NCBI GenBank assembly: GCA_900544295.1
Contig: UQUO01000034.1
Coordinates: 1 to 19,845, forward strand
From: an uncultured Eubacteriales bacterium
GTDB taxonomy: Bacteria > Bacillota > Clostridia > Oscillospirales > Oscillospiraceae
DNA: 19,845 bases
Reading direction: 5' to 3'
Each line of letters opens with the position of its first letter. Position 1 is the stretch's first letter. The position numbers were made by a program, and so were the translations under genes. The notes below the pieces were generated by a model that searched no databases, was not told the DNA's origin, and worked only from the letters and a program-made list of their open reading frames with translations. Shown one piece after another: positions 1 to 6,755 of this stretch.

Positions 1-20
1 AAGCGTTTTTCTTTGGGGCT

Positions 21-60
21 CCACCCCGTTTCTTTGGGCAAGACCAAAGAAATGGGGTGG
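21..60. repeat. Long imperfect inverted repeat (hairpin) in the left intergenic region
   Basis: The left arm at 21-37 (CCACCCCGTTTCTTTGG) and the right arm at 44-60 (CCAAAGAAATGGGGTGG) form a 17-bp stem with one G-T wobble around the 6-base loop GCAAGA. No T-run follows on the + strand. It could be a terminator for a gene left of the window or a dispersed intergenic repeat; its start may lie outside the window. Confidence 0.6.
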
Positions 61-208
61 AACTGGCAGCACAAGGTAAAGACAACCAACAGCAATACGG
101 CGAGTTCCGCCCAGCCAAACCCCACCCCCGGGCGGCGCTGGGACCCCGCCCCTACACTGGGGCAAACGCGAGTTCCAACCAACATAACAAAGCAGAGAGG
201 TGACCGGC
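61..208. other. Intergenic leader upstream of the ABC-transporter operon, no gene seen
   Basis: No convincing coding frame is present. A small GCCCC/GGGGC hairpin lies at 148-163 with loop TACACT, and the words GCGAGTTCC occur twice (about 102-110 and 168-176). I cannot find a good -35/-10 pair for the operon here. The only clear signal is the Shine-Dalgarno AGAGAGG at 194-200, which selects the ATG at 209. Confidence 0.4.
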
Positions 209-943
209 ATGTGGGAGCTTTACAACGCGCTGCTGGCGGGACTGCCCAGAAGCGGCTGCGTCACGCGCACCGTCCCAGGCAAGCGCTGGACGCTCGCCGA
301 GACCGACCTCGGCGGCGCCGGCTACGCCATGAGCACAGAGGGGAGCAGTATCGCCCCCCGCTTCCCCCACGGTATCGAGGGTATGCGCATCAAAGTCGCC
401 GCCGAGGCGGCCAAGAGCTGGAACTTCACCGAGGCCGGCCTCGGCATCGCCGTGATGAACGCCTTCTATAACACCGAGGCCCACATGGCCGAGCTCGGCT
501 GCGCCGAGCCCTACGATAACTACTGCCTGCGCGGCCTGGACGTCGCGGGAAAGAAGGTCGGGCTCATCGGCCACCTGCGTATGCCGCCCGGCACGCTCGA
601 CGCCGCGGCAAGCGTCCGTATCCTCGAAAAACACCCGCAGCCCGGCGACTACCCGGACTCGGCCTGCGAATTTATCCTGCCCGACTGCGATATCGTACTC
701 ATAACGGGCAGCTCCCTCGTGAACAAGACCCTGCCCCGCTTGCTGGAGCTGTGCCGCGGCGCATACGTCGTGCTCACCGGGCCGACCGTGCCGCTCTGCC
801 CCGCGCTGCTGGAGCTCGGCATTGACCGGCTCGCGGGCATGGTCGTGACGGACAGAGCCGGCGCGCGCCGGCACGTGGCGGAATGTCTCGAAGGCCCGCC
901 CTACCCCTACGGGCGCACCTTCCTGCTGGGGAGGGATATCTGA
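209..943 (+). CDS. DUF4213/DUF364 (putative heavy-metal chelation) domain protein
   Basis: This 244-residue soluble protein matches the two-domain DUF4213-DUF364 family: an N-terminal enolase-N-like part (about 5-95) and a C-terminal Rossmann-like part (about 105-240). Recognisable family stretches are GIAVMNAFYNT (79-89), ITGSSLVNKTLPRLLEL (165-181) and GPTVPLCP (191-198). DUF364 is described in domain databases as a putative heavy-metal chelation domain; no reaction is established. I chose the ATG at 209 rather than the GTG at 200 because AGAGAGG at 194-200 sits 8 bases before it and overlaps the GTG. The stop is two bases before the ATG of the FecCD permease, so the gene heads the transporter operon. 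Genes of this family often accompany iron/metal-chelate ABC transporters, which suggests handling of the imported ligand or metal (inference). Confidence 0.8.
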   Translation: MWELYNALLAGLPRSGCVTRTVPGKRWTLAETDLGGAGYAMSTEGSSIAPRFPHGIEGMRIKVAAEAAKSWNFTEAGLGIAVMNAFYNTEAHMAELGCAEPYDNYCLRGLDVAGKKVGLIGHLRMPPGTLDAAASVRILEKHPQPGDYPDSACEFILPDCDIVLITGSSLVNKTLPRLLELCRGAYVVLTGPTVPLCPALLELGIDRLAGMVVTDRAGARRHVAECLEGPPYPYGRTFLLGRDI

Positions 944-945
944 GC

Positions 946-1983
946 ATGAAGCGAAAAGACAGGCTCCTTACCGGGCCGGAGACCGTGCTGCTGCTGGGCG
1001 TCGTGCTCATCGCCTGCACGCTGCTCTCCTTCCTCTTCGGGCGCTACCCCGTGCCCTTCAAAGAGCTCTGCGGCATACTCTGGAACAAGTTCCTCTCCCT
1101 CTTCGGCTCCGGCATCGAGCCTTTCTGGGACGGGAGTATGGAGGCGGCGGTCTGGAACGTGCGCCTGCCGAGGGTGCTCATGAGCGTCCTCGTCGGCGCC
1201 TGCCTCTCGGCCGCGGGCGCGGCCTACCAGGGCGTGTTCCAGAACCCGATGGCCGCCCCGGACGTGCTGGGCGCCTCCGCGGGCGCCGGCTTCGGCGCGG
1301 CGCTGGCCATATATGTCGGGCTCTCAAGCATGTACGTGACCTTCGCCGCCTTCGGCATGAGCCTGCTCACCGTCGTGCTCGTCTTCTGGGTGAGCCGGCA
1401 CGCCAAGGGCGAGAGGGTGCTGGGCCTCGTGCTCGCGGGCATCATGGTAAGTTCGCTCTTCCAGGCCGGAACCTCCTTCATAAAGCTCGCCGCCGACCCG
1501 ACGAACAAGCTGCCGGAGATAACCTACTGGCTCATGGGCAGCCTCTCGGGCATGGAGTGGAAGGACCTCGGCTTCGTCATCTGGCCGATGCTCATAGGCC
1601 TCGCGCCGCTGTTCTTCCTGCGCTGGAGGCTGAACGTCCTCGCCATGGGCGACGACGAGGCCCGGGCGATGGGCGTGGACGCTGGCAGGCTCCGCATCTG
1701 GGTCATCGTCGCGGCGACCCTCGTGACCGCGGCCTCGGTGTCCGTCTCCGGCATGATAGGCTGGGTCGGCCTCGTCATCCCGCATATGGTCCGGCGCATC
1801 TGCGGCTCTGACTACCGCTGGCTCATGCCCTGCTGCATGCTCGGCGGCGGCACCTTCCTGCTCATCGTGGACAACGTGTCGAGGAACGTCTCGACCGCGG
1901 GCATACCGATAGGCATACTCACGGCCTTCGTCGGCGCGCCCTTCTTCCTCTGGCTCATTACGGGAAGGAGTGAGCGGCTGTGA
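946..1983 (+). CDS. FecCD-family ABC transporter permease (metal-chelate/siderophore/cobalamin type)
   Basis: The product is 345 residues, typical for BtuC/FhuB/FecCD permeases, with about nine or ten hydrophobic segments. The hallmark N-terminal block is present: RLPRVLMSVLVGACLSAAGA (73-92), then the QNPMAAPDVLG segment (99-109). So are the cytoplasmic coupling region around DDEARAMGVDAGRLR (236-250) and the conserved GMIGWVGLVIPHMVRR block (269-284). It should form the dimeric membrane pore worked by the ATPase encoded next. The ATG at 946 is preceded by GGGAGG at 929-934. An upstream start at 883 lies inside the previous gene and has no ribosome site. The stop overlaps the next start by 4 bases (GTGA), indicating translational coupling. 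The transported ligand cannot be deduced from the permease. Confidence 0.93.
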   Translation: MKRKDRLLTGPETVLLLGVVLIACTLLSFLFGRYPVPFKELCGILWNKFLSLFGSGIEPFWDGSMEAAVWNVRLPRVLMSVLVGACLSAAGAAYQGVFQNPMAAPDVLGASAGAGFGAALAIYVGLSSMYVTFAAFGMSLLTVVLVFWVSRHAKGERVLGLVLAGIMVSSLFQAGTSFIKLAADPTNKLPEITYWLMGSLSGMEWKDLGFVIWPMLIGLAPLFFLRWRLNVLAMGDDEARAMGVDAGRLRIWVIVAATLVTAASVSVSGMIGWVGLVIPHMVRRICGSDYRWLMPCCMLGGGTFLLIVDNVSRNVSTAGIPIGILTAFVGAPFFLWLITGRSERL

Positions 1984-2765
1984 GCATAGAAGTGAAAAAC
2001 CTCAGCTTCTCCTACGGCGAGCACGAGGTGCTGCACGACGTGAGCTTCAGCGTCGCTGCGGGGGAGTATCTCTCCATCCTCGGCCCCAACGGCGTGGGCA
2101 AGAGCACGCTCTTCCGCTGCGTCCTGGGCCTGCTGCGGGACTACACGGGCAGCGTCACCGTCGAGGGGCGGGACGCCAAATCTCTGAGCATCCGCGAGGC
2201 CGCTCGGCTAATCGCCTACATCCCCCAGAGCTCGCACCCGGCCTTCAACTACAGCGTGCGCGACATCGTGCTCATGGGCACGACGAGCGGGCTCGGCACC
2301 TTCGCCACGCCGAAGAAGGAGGATGTCAGGAGGGTGGACGAGGCCCTGGAGAAGATAGGCATACCCCACCTCGCGGAGCGCTGCTTCCACCGCATCTCCG
2401 GCGGCGAGCGGCAGCTGGCCCTCATCGCCCGCGCCCTCGTCCAGCGCGCGCCCGTCCTCATGCTGGACGAGCCGACGGCGAGCCTCGACTTCGGCAACCA
2501 GCTGCTGGTGTTAAACTGCGCCCGGGAGCTCGCCCGGGAGGGCTACACAGTCATCCAGACCACGCACAACCCGGAGCACAGCTACATGTTCTCGGACCGC
2601 ATCCTCGCCCTGCGCGGCGGCCGGGTGCTCACCGAGGGCGGGCCGAAGGAGGTGCTCACGCCGGAGCTCATGCGCGAGCTCTACGGCGTCGAGGTCGAGG
2701 TTTCGAGCCTGTTCGGGGACAGGGTACGGGTCTGCACCCCGGCCTCCGTCGCCCGGGGGCAATGA
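1980..2765 (+). CDS. ABC transporter ATP-binding protein, FepC/BtuD-like
   Basis: This 261-residue ATPase carries all expected nucleotide-binding motifs: Walker A GPNGVGKST (35-43), Q-loop glutamine 83, signature ISGGERQ (139-145), Walker B VLMLDEP (159-165) and H-loop histidine 196. It begins with a GTG that overlaps the permease stop, preceded by GGAAGGAG at 1963-1970. As in FepC/FhuC/BtuD proteins the last 50 residues carry only a short extension, and no second ATPase domain is present. It energises the FecCD permease dimer at the cytoplasmic face. The binding-protein gene starts 44 bases after its stop. No catalytic residue appears to be missing. Confidence 0.95.
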   Translation: MSIEVKNLSFSYGEHEVLHDVSFSVAAGEYLSILGPNGVGKSTLFRCVLGLLRDYTGSVTVEGRDAKSLSIREAARLIAYIPQSSHPAFNYSVRDIVLMGTTSGLGTFATPKKEDVRRVDEALEKIGIPHLAERCFHRISGGERQLALIARALVQRAPVLMLDEPTASLDFGNQLLVLNCARELAREGYTVIQTTHNPEHSYMFSDRILALRGGRVLTEGGPKEVLTPELMRELYGVEVEVSSLFGDRVRVCTPASVARGQ

Positions 2766-2809
2766 ATCTGCGTTTCACAGCGTCATTTATAAATCGGGAG
2801 GAAACCCAA

Positions 2810-3943
2810 ATGAAGAGAAAAATCTTTGCACTGCTGCTGGCCCTGTGCCTCCTGGCCGGGCTGCTGTCCGGCTGCGGCCAGGCCGCGCCCGCGGCGAGCG
2901 AACCGCCCGCGGAGGAGAGCCCCGCAGCCACCGAGCCCGCCGCGGAGGAGAGCCAGACGCCCGAGACCCGCGAGTTCACGGACTCCACGGGCAGGACGGT
3001 GACGGTGCCCTGCGAGGTGACGAAGGTCGCCATCTCCGGGCCGCTGACACAGGTCTACGCCATACCGCTGGTGGGCGGCCTGATGGTCGGCGTGTCGAAC
3101 TACATAGCCGAGGACATAGCGCTCTACCTGCCCGAGTACATCTCCACCCTGCCGGAGCTGGGCCAGCTCTACGGCGGCAAGGGCGAGATGGACCTCGAGG
3201 CCCTGCTGGCCGCTGACCCCGACGTCGTCATCGACGTGGGCGACACGAAGGACGGCATAGCCGAGGACATGGACAGCCTGACCGAGCAGACCGGCATCCC
3301 CTTCGTACACATCGACGCCTCCGTCGTGGGCGCGCCCGAGGCCTACCGCATGCTGGGCGAGCTTACGGGCCAGACCGAGAAGGCCGAGGAGCTCGCGTCC
3401 TGGTGCGAGGACACGTATGCCATGATGACCGCGATGATGGAGAAGGTGGACGCAGACGGCGCGCGCAAGAGCGTGCTCTACTGCCTGGGCGACAAGGGCC
3501 TGAACGTCATCGCCAAGGGCAGCTACCACGCCGAGACGGTGAACCTGATGACAAACAACCTTGCGGACCTGCCGGAGGTCGTGTCCTCGGGCCTGGGCAA
3601 CGAGGTGGACATGGAGCAGCTGCTGGTCTGGGATCCCGACGTTATCATCTTCGCGCCGGACACGATTTACGACACGGTCGGTGAGAACGCCGCCTGGCAG
3701 CAGCTGGACGCCATCAGCAGCGGGAACTACTACAAGACCCCCTACGGCCCCTACGGCTGGCTGTCGAGCCCTCCCTCCGTCCAGCGCTATCTGGGCATGC
3801 TCTGGCTGGGCGCGCTGCTGTATCCGGACTACTGCGAGTATGACCTCCAGGCCGAGGTGACGGAGTATTACGAGCTCTTTTATCAGTGCGAGCTGACGCA
3901 GGAGATGTACGACAATCTGATGGCCGGCGCGATGCCCGAATAA
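2810..3943 (+). CDS. Lipoprotein ABC transporter substrate-binding protein, PF01497 (TroA-like) class
   Basis: This 377-residue protein starts with a lipoprotein signal: MKRK, a leucine-rich core, then LSGC with the lipidated cysteine at 22. An Ala/Glu/Pro linker (about 25-51) precedes the periplasmic-binding domain. Family features include the strand EFTDSTGRTVTVP (55-67), the DPDVVIDVG stretch and, in the C lobe, WDPDVIIFAP. Near the end, WLSSPPSVQRYLGMLWLG followed by ALLYPD resembles a segment I recall from clostridial binding proteins and MolA-like molybdate binders; that comparison is from memory and does not establish the ligand. The ATG at 2810 has GGGAGG at 2796-2801. The protein is tethered outside the membrane and delivers ligand to the FecCD transporter encoded upstream. 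The gene closes the operon before the terminator at 4016-4038. Confidence 0.9.
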   Translation: MKRKIFALLLALCLLAGLLSGCGQAAPAASEPPAEESPAATEPAAEESQTPETREFTDSTGRTVTVPCEVTKVAISGPLTQVYAIPLVGGLMVGVSNYIAEDIALYLPEYISTLPELGQLYGGKGEMDLEALLAADPDVVIDVGDTKDGIAEDMDSLTEQTGIPFVHIDASVVGAPEAYRMLGELTGQTEKAEELASWCEDTYAMMTAMMEKVDADGARKSVLYCLGDKGLNVIAKGSYHAETVNLMTNNLADLPEVVSSGLGNEVDMEQLLVWDPDVIIFAPDTIYDTVGENAAWQQLDAISSGNYYKTPYGPYGWLSSPPSVQRYLGMLWLGALLYPDYCEYDLQAEVTEYYELFYQCELTQEMYDNLMAGAMPE

Positions 3944-4010
3944 CGCATCCCGCTCCCTCTGCGCCAAAGCGCAAAACATAGTTGCTCCGTCTTTTATAAA
4001 AACGCAGCAA

Positions 4011-4045
4011 AAAAACCGCCGCCCCGTGTGGGCGGCGGTTTTTGT
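4011..4045. terminator. Bidirectional Rho-independent terminator between convergent genes
   Basis: CCGCCGCCC (4016-4024) pairs perfectly with GGGCGGCGG (4030-4038) around loop CGTGT. It is flanked by seven A on the left and TTTTTG on the right, so it should stop the + strand transporter operon and the - strand operon ending at 4056. Confidence 0.92.
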
Positions 4046-4055
4046 ATTTATCGGC

Positions 4056-4514
4056 TCAGTCCTTGTCCTCGCCTTCGTCCTCGTCCTCGTCCTCCTCTAT
4101 GCCCTCGAACTCCAGCGTCTCGCCGCAGTTCGGGCACTCTATGGAGCCGAGATTCAGGACGTCCTCGTCTATCGTTATCGTGTTCTCACAGGCGGGGCAG
4201 GTGACCTCGTAGAAGACGGGCTCCTCGTCCTCGTCCTCGCAGCAGCAGCCGCAGCACTCGTCCTCATCCTCGTCATCGTCCTCGTCCTCGTCGAGGTCGT
4301 AGACTATGTCCTCGATGTCGGACAGGTCGTCGCTCACCTGGTCTATCGCCTCGCCAAGCTCCCAGGCGTTCTCCTCCAGGTCCTCAATGTCGTGCGCCAC
4401 GTCCTCAAGGATGTCCAGGATGGCGTCCAGGATGCGGCCTTCCTTCGTCTCCTTGTCCACGCCCAGGCCCTCGGCCAGGCCCTTCAGGTAGGCTACCTTT
4501 TCGGATGTTGTCAT
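4056..4514 (-). CDS. Acidic zinc-ribbon protein of the CD1247 N-terminal-domain type
   Basis: The N-terminus MTTSEKVAYLKGLAEGLG and the following helical region (to about 70) match the CD1247 N-terminal domain family of clostridial proteins of unknown function. A run of Asp/Glu (about 73-86) leads to the cluster CCGCCC (Cys 87, 88, 90, 91, 92) and another acidic run. A zinc ribbon follows with CPAC (106-109) and CPNC (127-130), then a final Glu/Asp tail. The product is 152 residues from the ATG at 4514, which sits 7 bases after AGGAGG; a TTG two codons upstream is less likely. The gene lies 35 bases downstream of efp and probably shares its transcript. A role in metal binding or as an RNA-polymerase/ribosome accessory is only a guess. 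Low-complexity GTCCTC repeats in the DNA reflect the acidic runs. Confidence 0.8.
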   Translation of the reverse strand: MTTSEKVAYLKGLAEGLGVDKETKEGRILDAILDILEDVAHDIEDLEENAWELGEAIDQVSDDLSDIEDIVYDLDEDEDDDEDEDECCGCCCEDEDEEPVFYEVTCPACENTITIDEDVLNLGSIECPNCGETLEFEGIEEDEDEDEGEDKD

Positions 4515-4549
4515 GTGCAAGCTCCTCCTTCCGGGGAATGTTGTCGCGC

Positions 4550-5113
4550 TCAGCCCTTCGCGCGCTCAAGATACTCGCCGCTGCGGGTGTCTATCTTTAT
4601 CTTGTCGCCCTCGTTGATGAAGAGCGGCACCTTCACCTCGGCGCCGGTCTCAAGGGTGGCGGGCTTCGTCGCGTTCGTCGCGGTGTTGCCGGCGAAGCCG
4701 GGATCGGTCTGGGTGACTTCCAGCTCGACGAAGTTGGGCGGCTCGACGGCGAACACGCTGCCCTTGTAGCTCATGACCACGCAGACCATGTTCTCCTTCA
4801 CGAACTTGAAGCTGTCGCCCAGCAGGGAGCCGTCGATGGGGATGAGCTCATAGCTCTCGGGGTCCATGAAGTAGTAGAGGTTGCCGTCGGCGTAGCTGTA
4901 CTCCATGCTCTTGCGCTCGACGGTGGCCTCCTCGAACTTCGCGGTGGGGTTGAACGAGGTCTCGGTGACGGCGCCGGTCATGACGTTCTTCATCTTGGTG
5001 CGGACGAAGGCCGCGCCCTTGCCGGGCTTCACGTGCTGGAAGCTCACGACGGTCATGACCTGCCCGTCCATCTCGAAGGTGACGCCGTTCCTGAAATCGC
5101 CTGCTGTTATCAT
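4550..5113 (-). CDS. efp: Translation elongation factor P
   Basis: The 187-residue protein has the full three-domain EF-P architecture: a KOW-like domain I (about 1-63) and two OB domains (about 64-128 and 129-187). The domain I loop VKPGKGAAF places the modifiable lysine at position 32, equivalent to the modified lysine of Bacillus EF-P. The C-terminal stretch [21 protein letters not shown] is the EF-P signature. It relieves ribosome stalling at polyproline by binding between the P and E sites. No modification enzyme is in the window. Start at 5113 with AGGAGGA about 9 bases upstream. The gene has its own strong predicted promoter (5156-5184) although it follows the peptidase gene in the same direction, an arrangement (peptidase-efp) common in Firmicutes. 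Confidence 0.97.
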   Translation of the reverse strand: MITAGDFRNGVTFEMDGQVMTVVSFQHVKPGKGAAFVRTKMKNVMTGAVTETSFNPTAKFEEATVERKSMEYSYADGNLYYFMDPESYELIPIDGSLLGDSFKFVKENMVCVVMSYKGSVFAVEPPNFVELEVTQTDPGFAGNTATNATKPATLETGAEVKVPLFINEGDKIKIDTRSGEYLERAKG

Positions 5114-5155
5114 ATATCCTGTCCTCCTGTGGCTTAAAGTTTATATAACCAAGAC

Positions 5156-5184
5156 ATTTTACACTACATATCTTATTTTGGCAA
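5156..5184 (-). promoter_or_regulatory. Sigma-A-type promoter for efp
   Basis: Read on the - strand, TTGCCA (5184-5179) is separated by exactly 17 bases from TAAAAT (5161-5156), each one mismatch from consensus. The segment is notably AT-rich compared with its surroundings. The predicted start site is about 35-40 bases upstream of the efp ATG. Confidence 0.75.
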
Positions 5185-5193
5185 GCCCTTCGT

Positions 5194-6264
5194 TTACAGA
5201 ATCAGCAAATCCTTGGGCGCCTTCGTGATATCGACGCAGCCCTCGCCGCTGAGGTAGAGCACGTCCTCTATCCTGACGCCGAATTTGCCGGGCAGGTAGA
5301 TGCCGGGCTCGGCGGAGATGACGGCGCCCTCGGGCATGGGCTTTTCGTTGGCCGGGGAGGCGTTGGGCTGCTCGTGTATGTCGAGGCCGACGCCGTGGCC
5401 GAAGCCATGGCCGAAATACGCCCCGTAGCCCGCGTCGGAGATGACCTTCGCCGCCGCGCCGTGTATCTGCGCGCCCGTGACGCCGGGGCGCGCCGCGGCT
5501 ATGCCCGCCTCCTGCGCGGCCAGGACCGTGGCGTAGACGTTTTTCATCTCATCCGTGGCGCTTCCGACGGCGACGGTGCGGGTCATGTCGGAGCAGTAGC
5601 CGTCCTTCACGCAGCCGAAGTCCATGGTGACGAAGTCGCCCGCCGCGATGCGCTCGTCCCCCGGGACGCCGTGGGGCATGCTGCTCTTCGCGCCGGTGAC
5701 GACGATGGGGTCGAAGGAGTTGCCCTCCGCGCCGTGCAGGCGCATCCGGTAGGTTATCTCGGCGGCGATCTCCCGCTCCACCGCGCCGGGCTTCAGGAGA
5801 GGCAGGACCTCCTCCAGGGCCTTTTCCGCTATCCTCTGCGCGGCGACGAGGCTCCGGAGCTCCTCCTCGGTCTTGCAGGAGCGCAGGGAGACCAGCAGCT
5901 CCTGAGCGGGCAGCAGCTCGCGGCCCAGGGTGCGCTCCATGCGCAGGTAGAGCGCGTGGCTGAGCTTCTCCTCCTCGGCGCCGAGCTTCTCTATGCCCAG
6001 GCGGTCGGCCAGCTCGCGCAGGATGGCGCCGAGCGGGCGCTCCCGCGTCGTCAGCAGGACCTCCACGCCCGGGGCCGCCTGCTTCTGCGCGGCCTCTATA
6101 TAGCGCGAGTCCGTGACGAGCCAGGCCCCCTCCGCGCCGACCAGCGCCGCGCTGTCCGTGGGCAGAAAGCCCGTGGCGTAGTAGATGTCCCTGTCGTCCA
6201 TGAGCAGGACGGCGTCCAGGCCCGCGCGGGCCACGGCTTCTTTGACTCTTTCGGTGTTTGCCAT
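5194..6264 (-). CDS. Xaa-Pro aminopeptidase/dipeptidase, M24B family
   Basis: The 356-residue protein shows the creatinase-type N-terminal domain (about 1-125) and the pita-bread M24 catalytic domain. The two-metal ligands are all visible: Asp215 in VTMDFG, Asp226 in GYCSDMTRT, His290 in FGHGVG, Glu319 in ISAEPG and Glu333 in RIED; the conserved HE pair is at 297-298. It should remove an N-terminal residue before proline, or split X-Pro dipeptides, in the cytoplasm. Length and motifs match the YqhT/PepP-like enzymes commonly placed directly upstream of efp in Firmicutes, as here. The ATG at 6264 has GGAGG 10 bases upstream. It starts 26 bases after the GerMN lipoprotein gene. I cannot decide between aminopeptidase and dipeptidase, so no symbol is given. 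Confidence 0.92.
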   Translation of the reverse strand: MANTERVKEAVARAGLDAVLLMDDRDIYYATGFLPTDSAALVGAEGAWLVTDSRYIEAAQKQAAPGVEVLLTTRERPLGAILRELADRLGIEKLGAEEEKLSHALYLRMERTLGRELLPAQELLVSLRSCKTEEELRSLVAAQRIAEKALEEVLPLLKPGAVEREIAAEITYRMRLHGAEGNSFDPIVVTGAKSSMPHGVPGDERIAAGDFVTMDFGCVKDGYCSDMTRTVAVGSATDEMKNVYATVLAAQEAGIAAARPGVTGAQIHGAAAKVISDAGYGAYFGHGFGHGVGLDIHEQPNASPANEKPMPEGAVISAEPGIYLPGKFGVRIEDVLYLSGEGCVDITKAPKDLLIL

Positions 6265-6290
6265 TTTCAGTCTGCCTCCAATGTGTTATT

Positions 6291-6755
6291 TCATTCGCCC
6301 GGGAATATGCCGCTCTCGTCCAGCGGCCCCGCGAGCCTCTGGCCGAGAGAGTAGATGGTCACGCTGTCCACGCCGTCGAGGGCGCAGAAGGTAAGCACGG
6401 CGCAGCAGTCCGCAAGGCTGCGCTCAAAGCCCTCGAGCTCCGCCCACTCCGGGGAGACCTCGAGGCGCAGCTCGGTGCCTTCGAGCTGCCAGCCGACGAT
6501 CTTTGCATCGCCGGGGGCGGCGCGGCGCAGGGTGGGGTCCTCCGGCTCCGCGTTGAAGGCGGAGACGGCGCCGTTTACGCTGCCGGCCTGGAGCTGGACC
6601 GTGCGCGTCTCGGGCTGGATGACGGCCTCGCTGAGCGCGCGCTCCGGATCCGCCGTGCGCCGCCAGACCTCCACCCGGAGCTGTCCCTTCCCGCAGGAGG
6701 CGAGAAGGCAGAGCGCCAGCGCCAGGCAGAGCGCGGCGGCTATGCGTTTTTTCAT
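6291..6755 (-). CDS. GerMN-domain lipoprotein
   Basis: This 154-residue protein begins with a lipoprotein signal: MKKR, a hydrophobic core and LASC with cysteine 21. The rest (about 45-140) is a single GerMN domain, recognisable from LEGTELRLEVSPEW (91-104) and LTFCALDGVDSVTIYSLGQ (121-139). GerMN domains occur in the spore-germination protein GerM and in actinobacterial LpqB, which is encoded with the MtrAB two-component system and affects MtrB signalling. Here the gene starts inside the end of a histidine-kinase gene (ATGA overlap), so a role as an extracytoplasmic modulator of that kinase is plausible by analogy. That is inference. A separate function in cell-envelope or spore assembly is possible. 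Confidence 0.85.
   Translation of the reverse strand: MKKRIAAALCLALALCLLASCGKGQLRVEVWRRTADPERALSEAVIQPETRTVQLQAGSVNGAVSAFNAEPEDPTLRRAAPGDAKIVGWQLEGTELRLEVSPEWAELEGFERSLADCCAVLTFCALDGVDSVTIYSLGQRLAGPLDESGIFPGE

Noticed and set aside
13..471. A 152-codon + strand frame at the left edge.
   Set aside because: It covers the inverted repeat and runs out of frame into the DUF364 gene; composition is Arg/Pro/His-rich and there is no ribosome site.
1970..2809. A 5' extension of the binding-protein frame back to 1970.
   Set aside because: It runs through the ATPase gene in another frame. The ATG at 2810 has a strong GGGAGG and begins a proper lipoprotein signal.
2783..3979. A 398-codon - strand frame opposite the binding-protein gene.
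   Set aside because: Shadow of a lipoprotein with clear lipobox and family motifs; no ribosome site suited to it.
4065..4300. GTCCTC-type simple repeats as a possible repeat array.
   Set aside because: They are in frame within the acidic runs of a protein-coding gene and have no conserved spacer structure.
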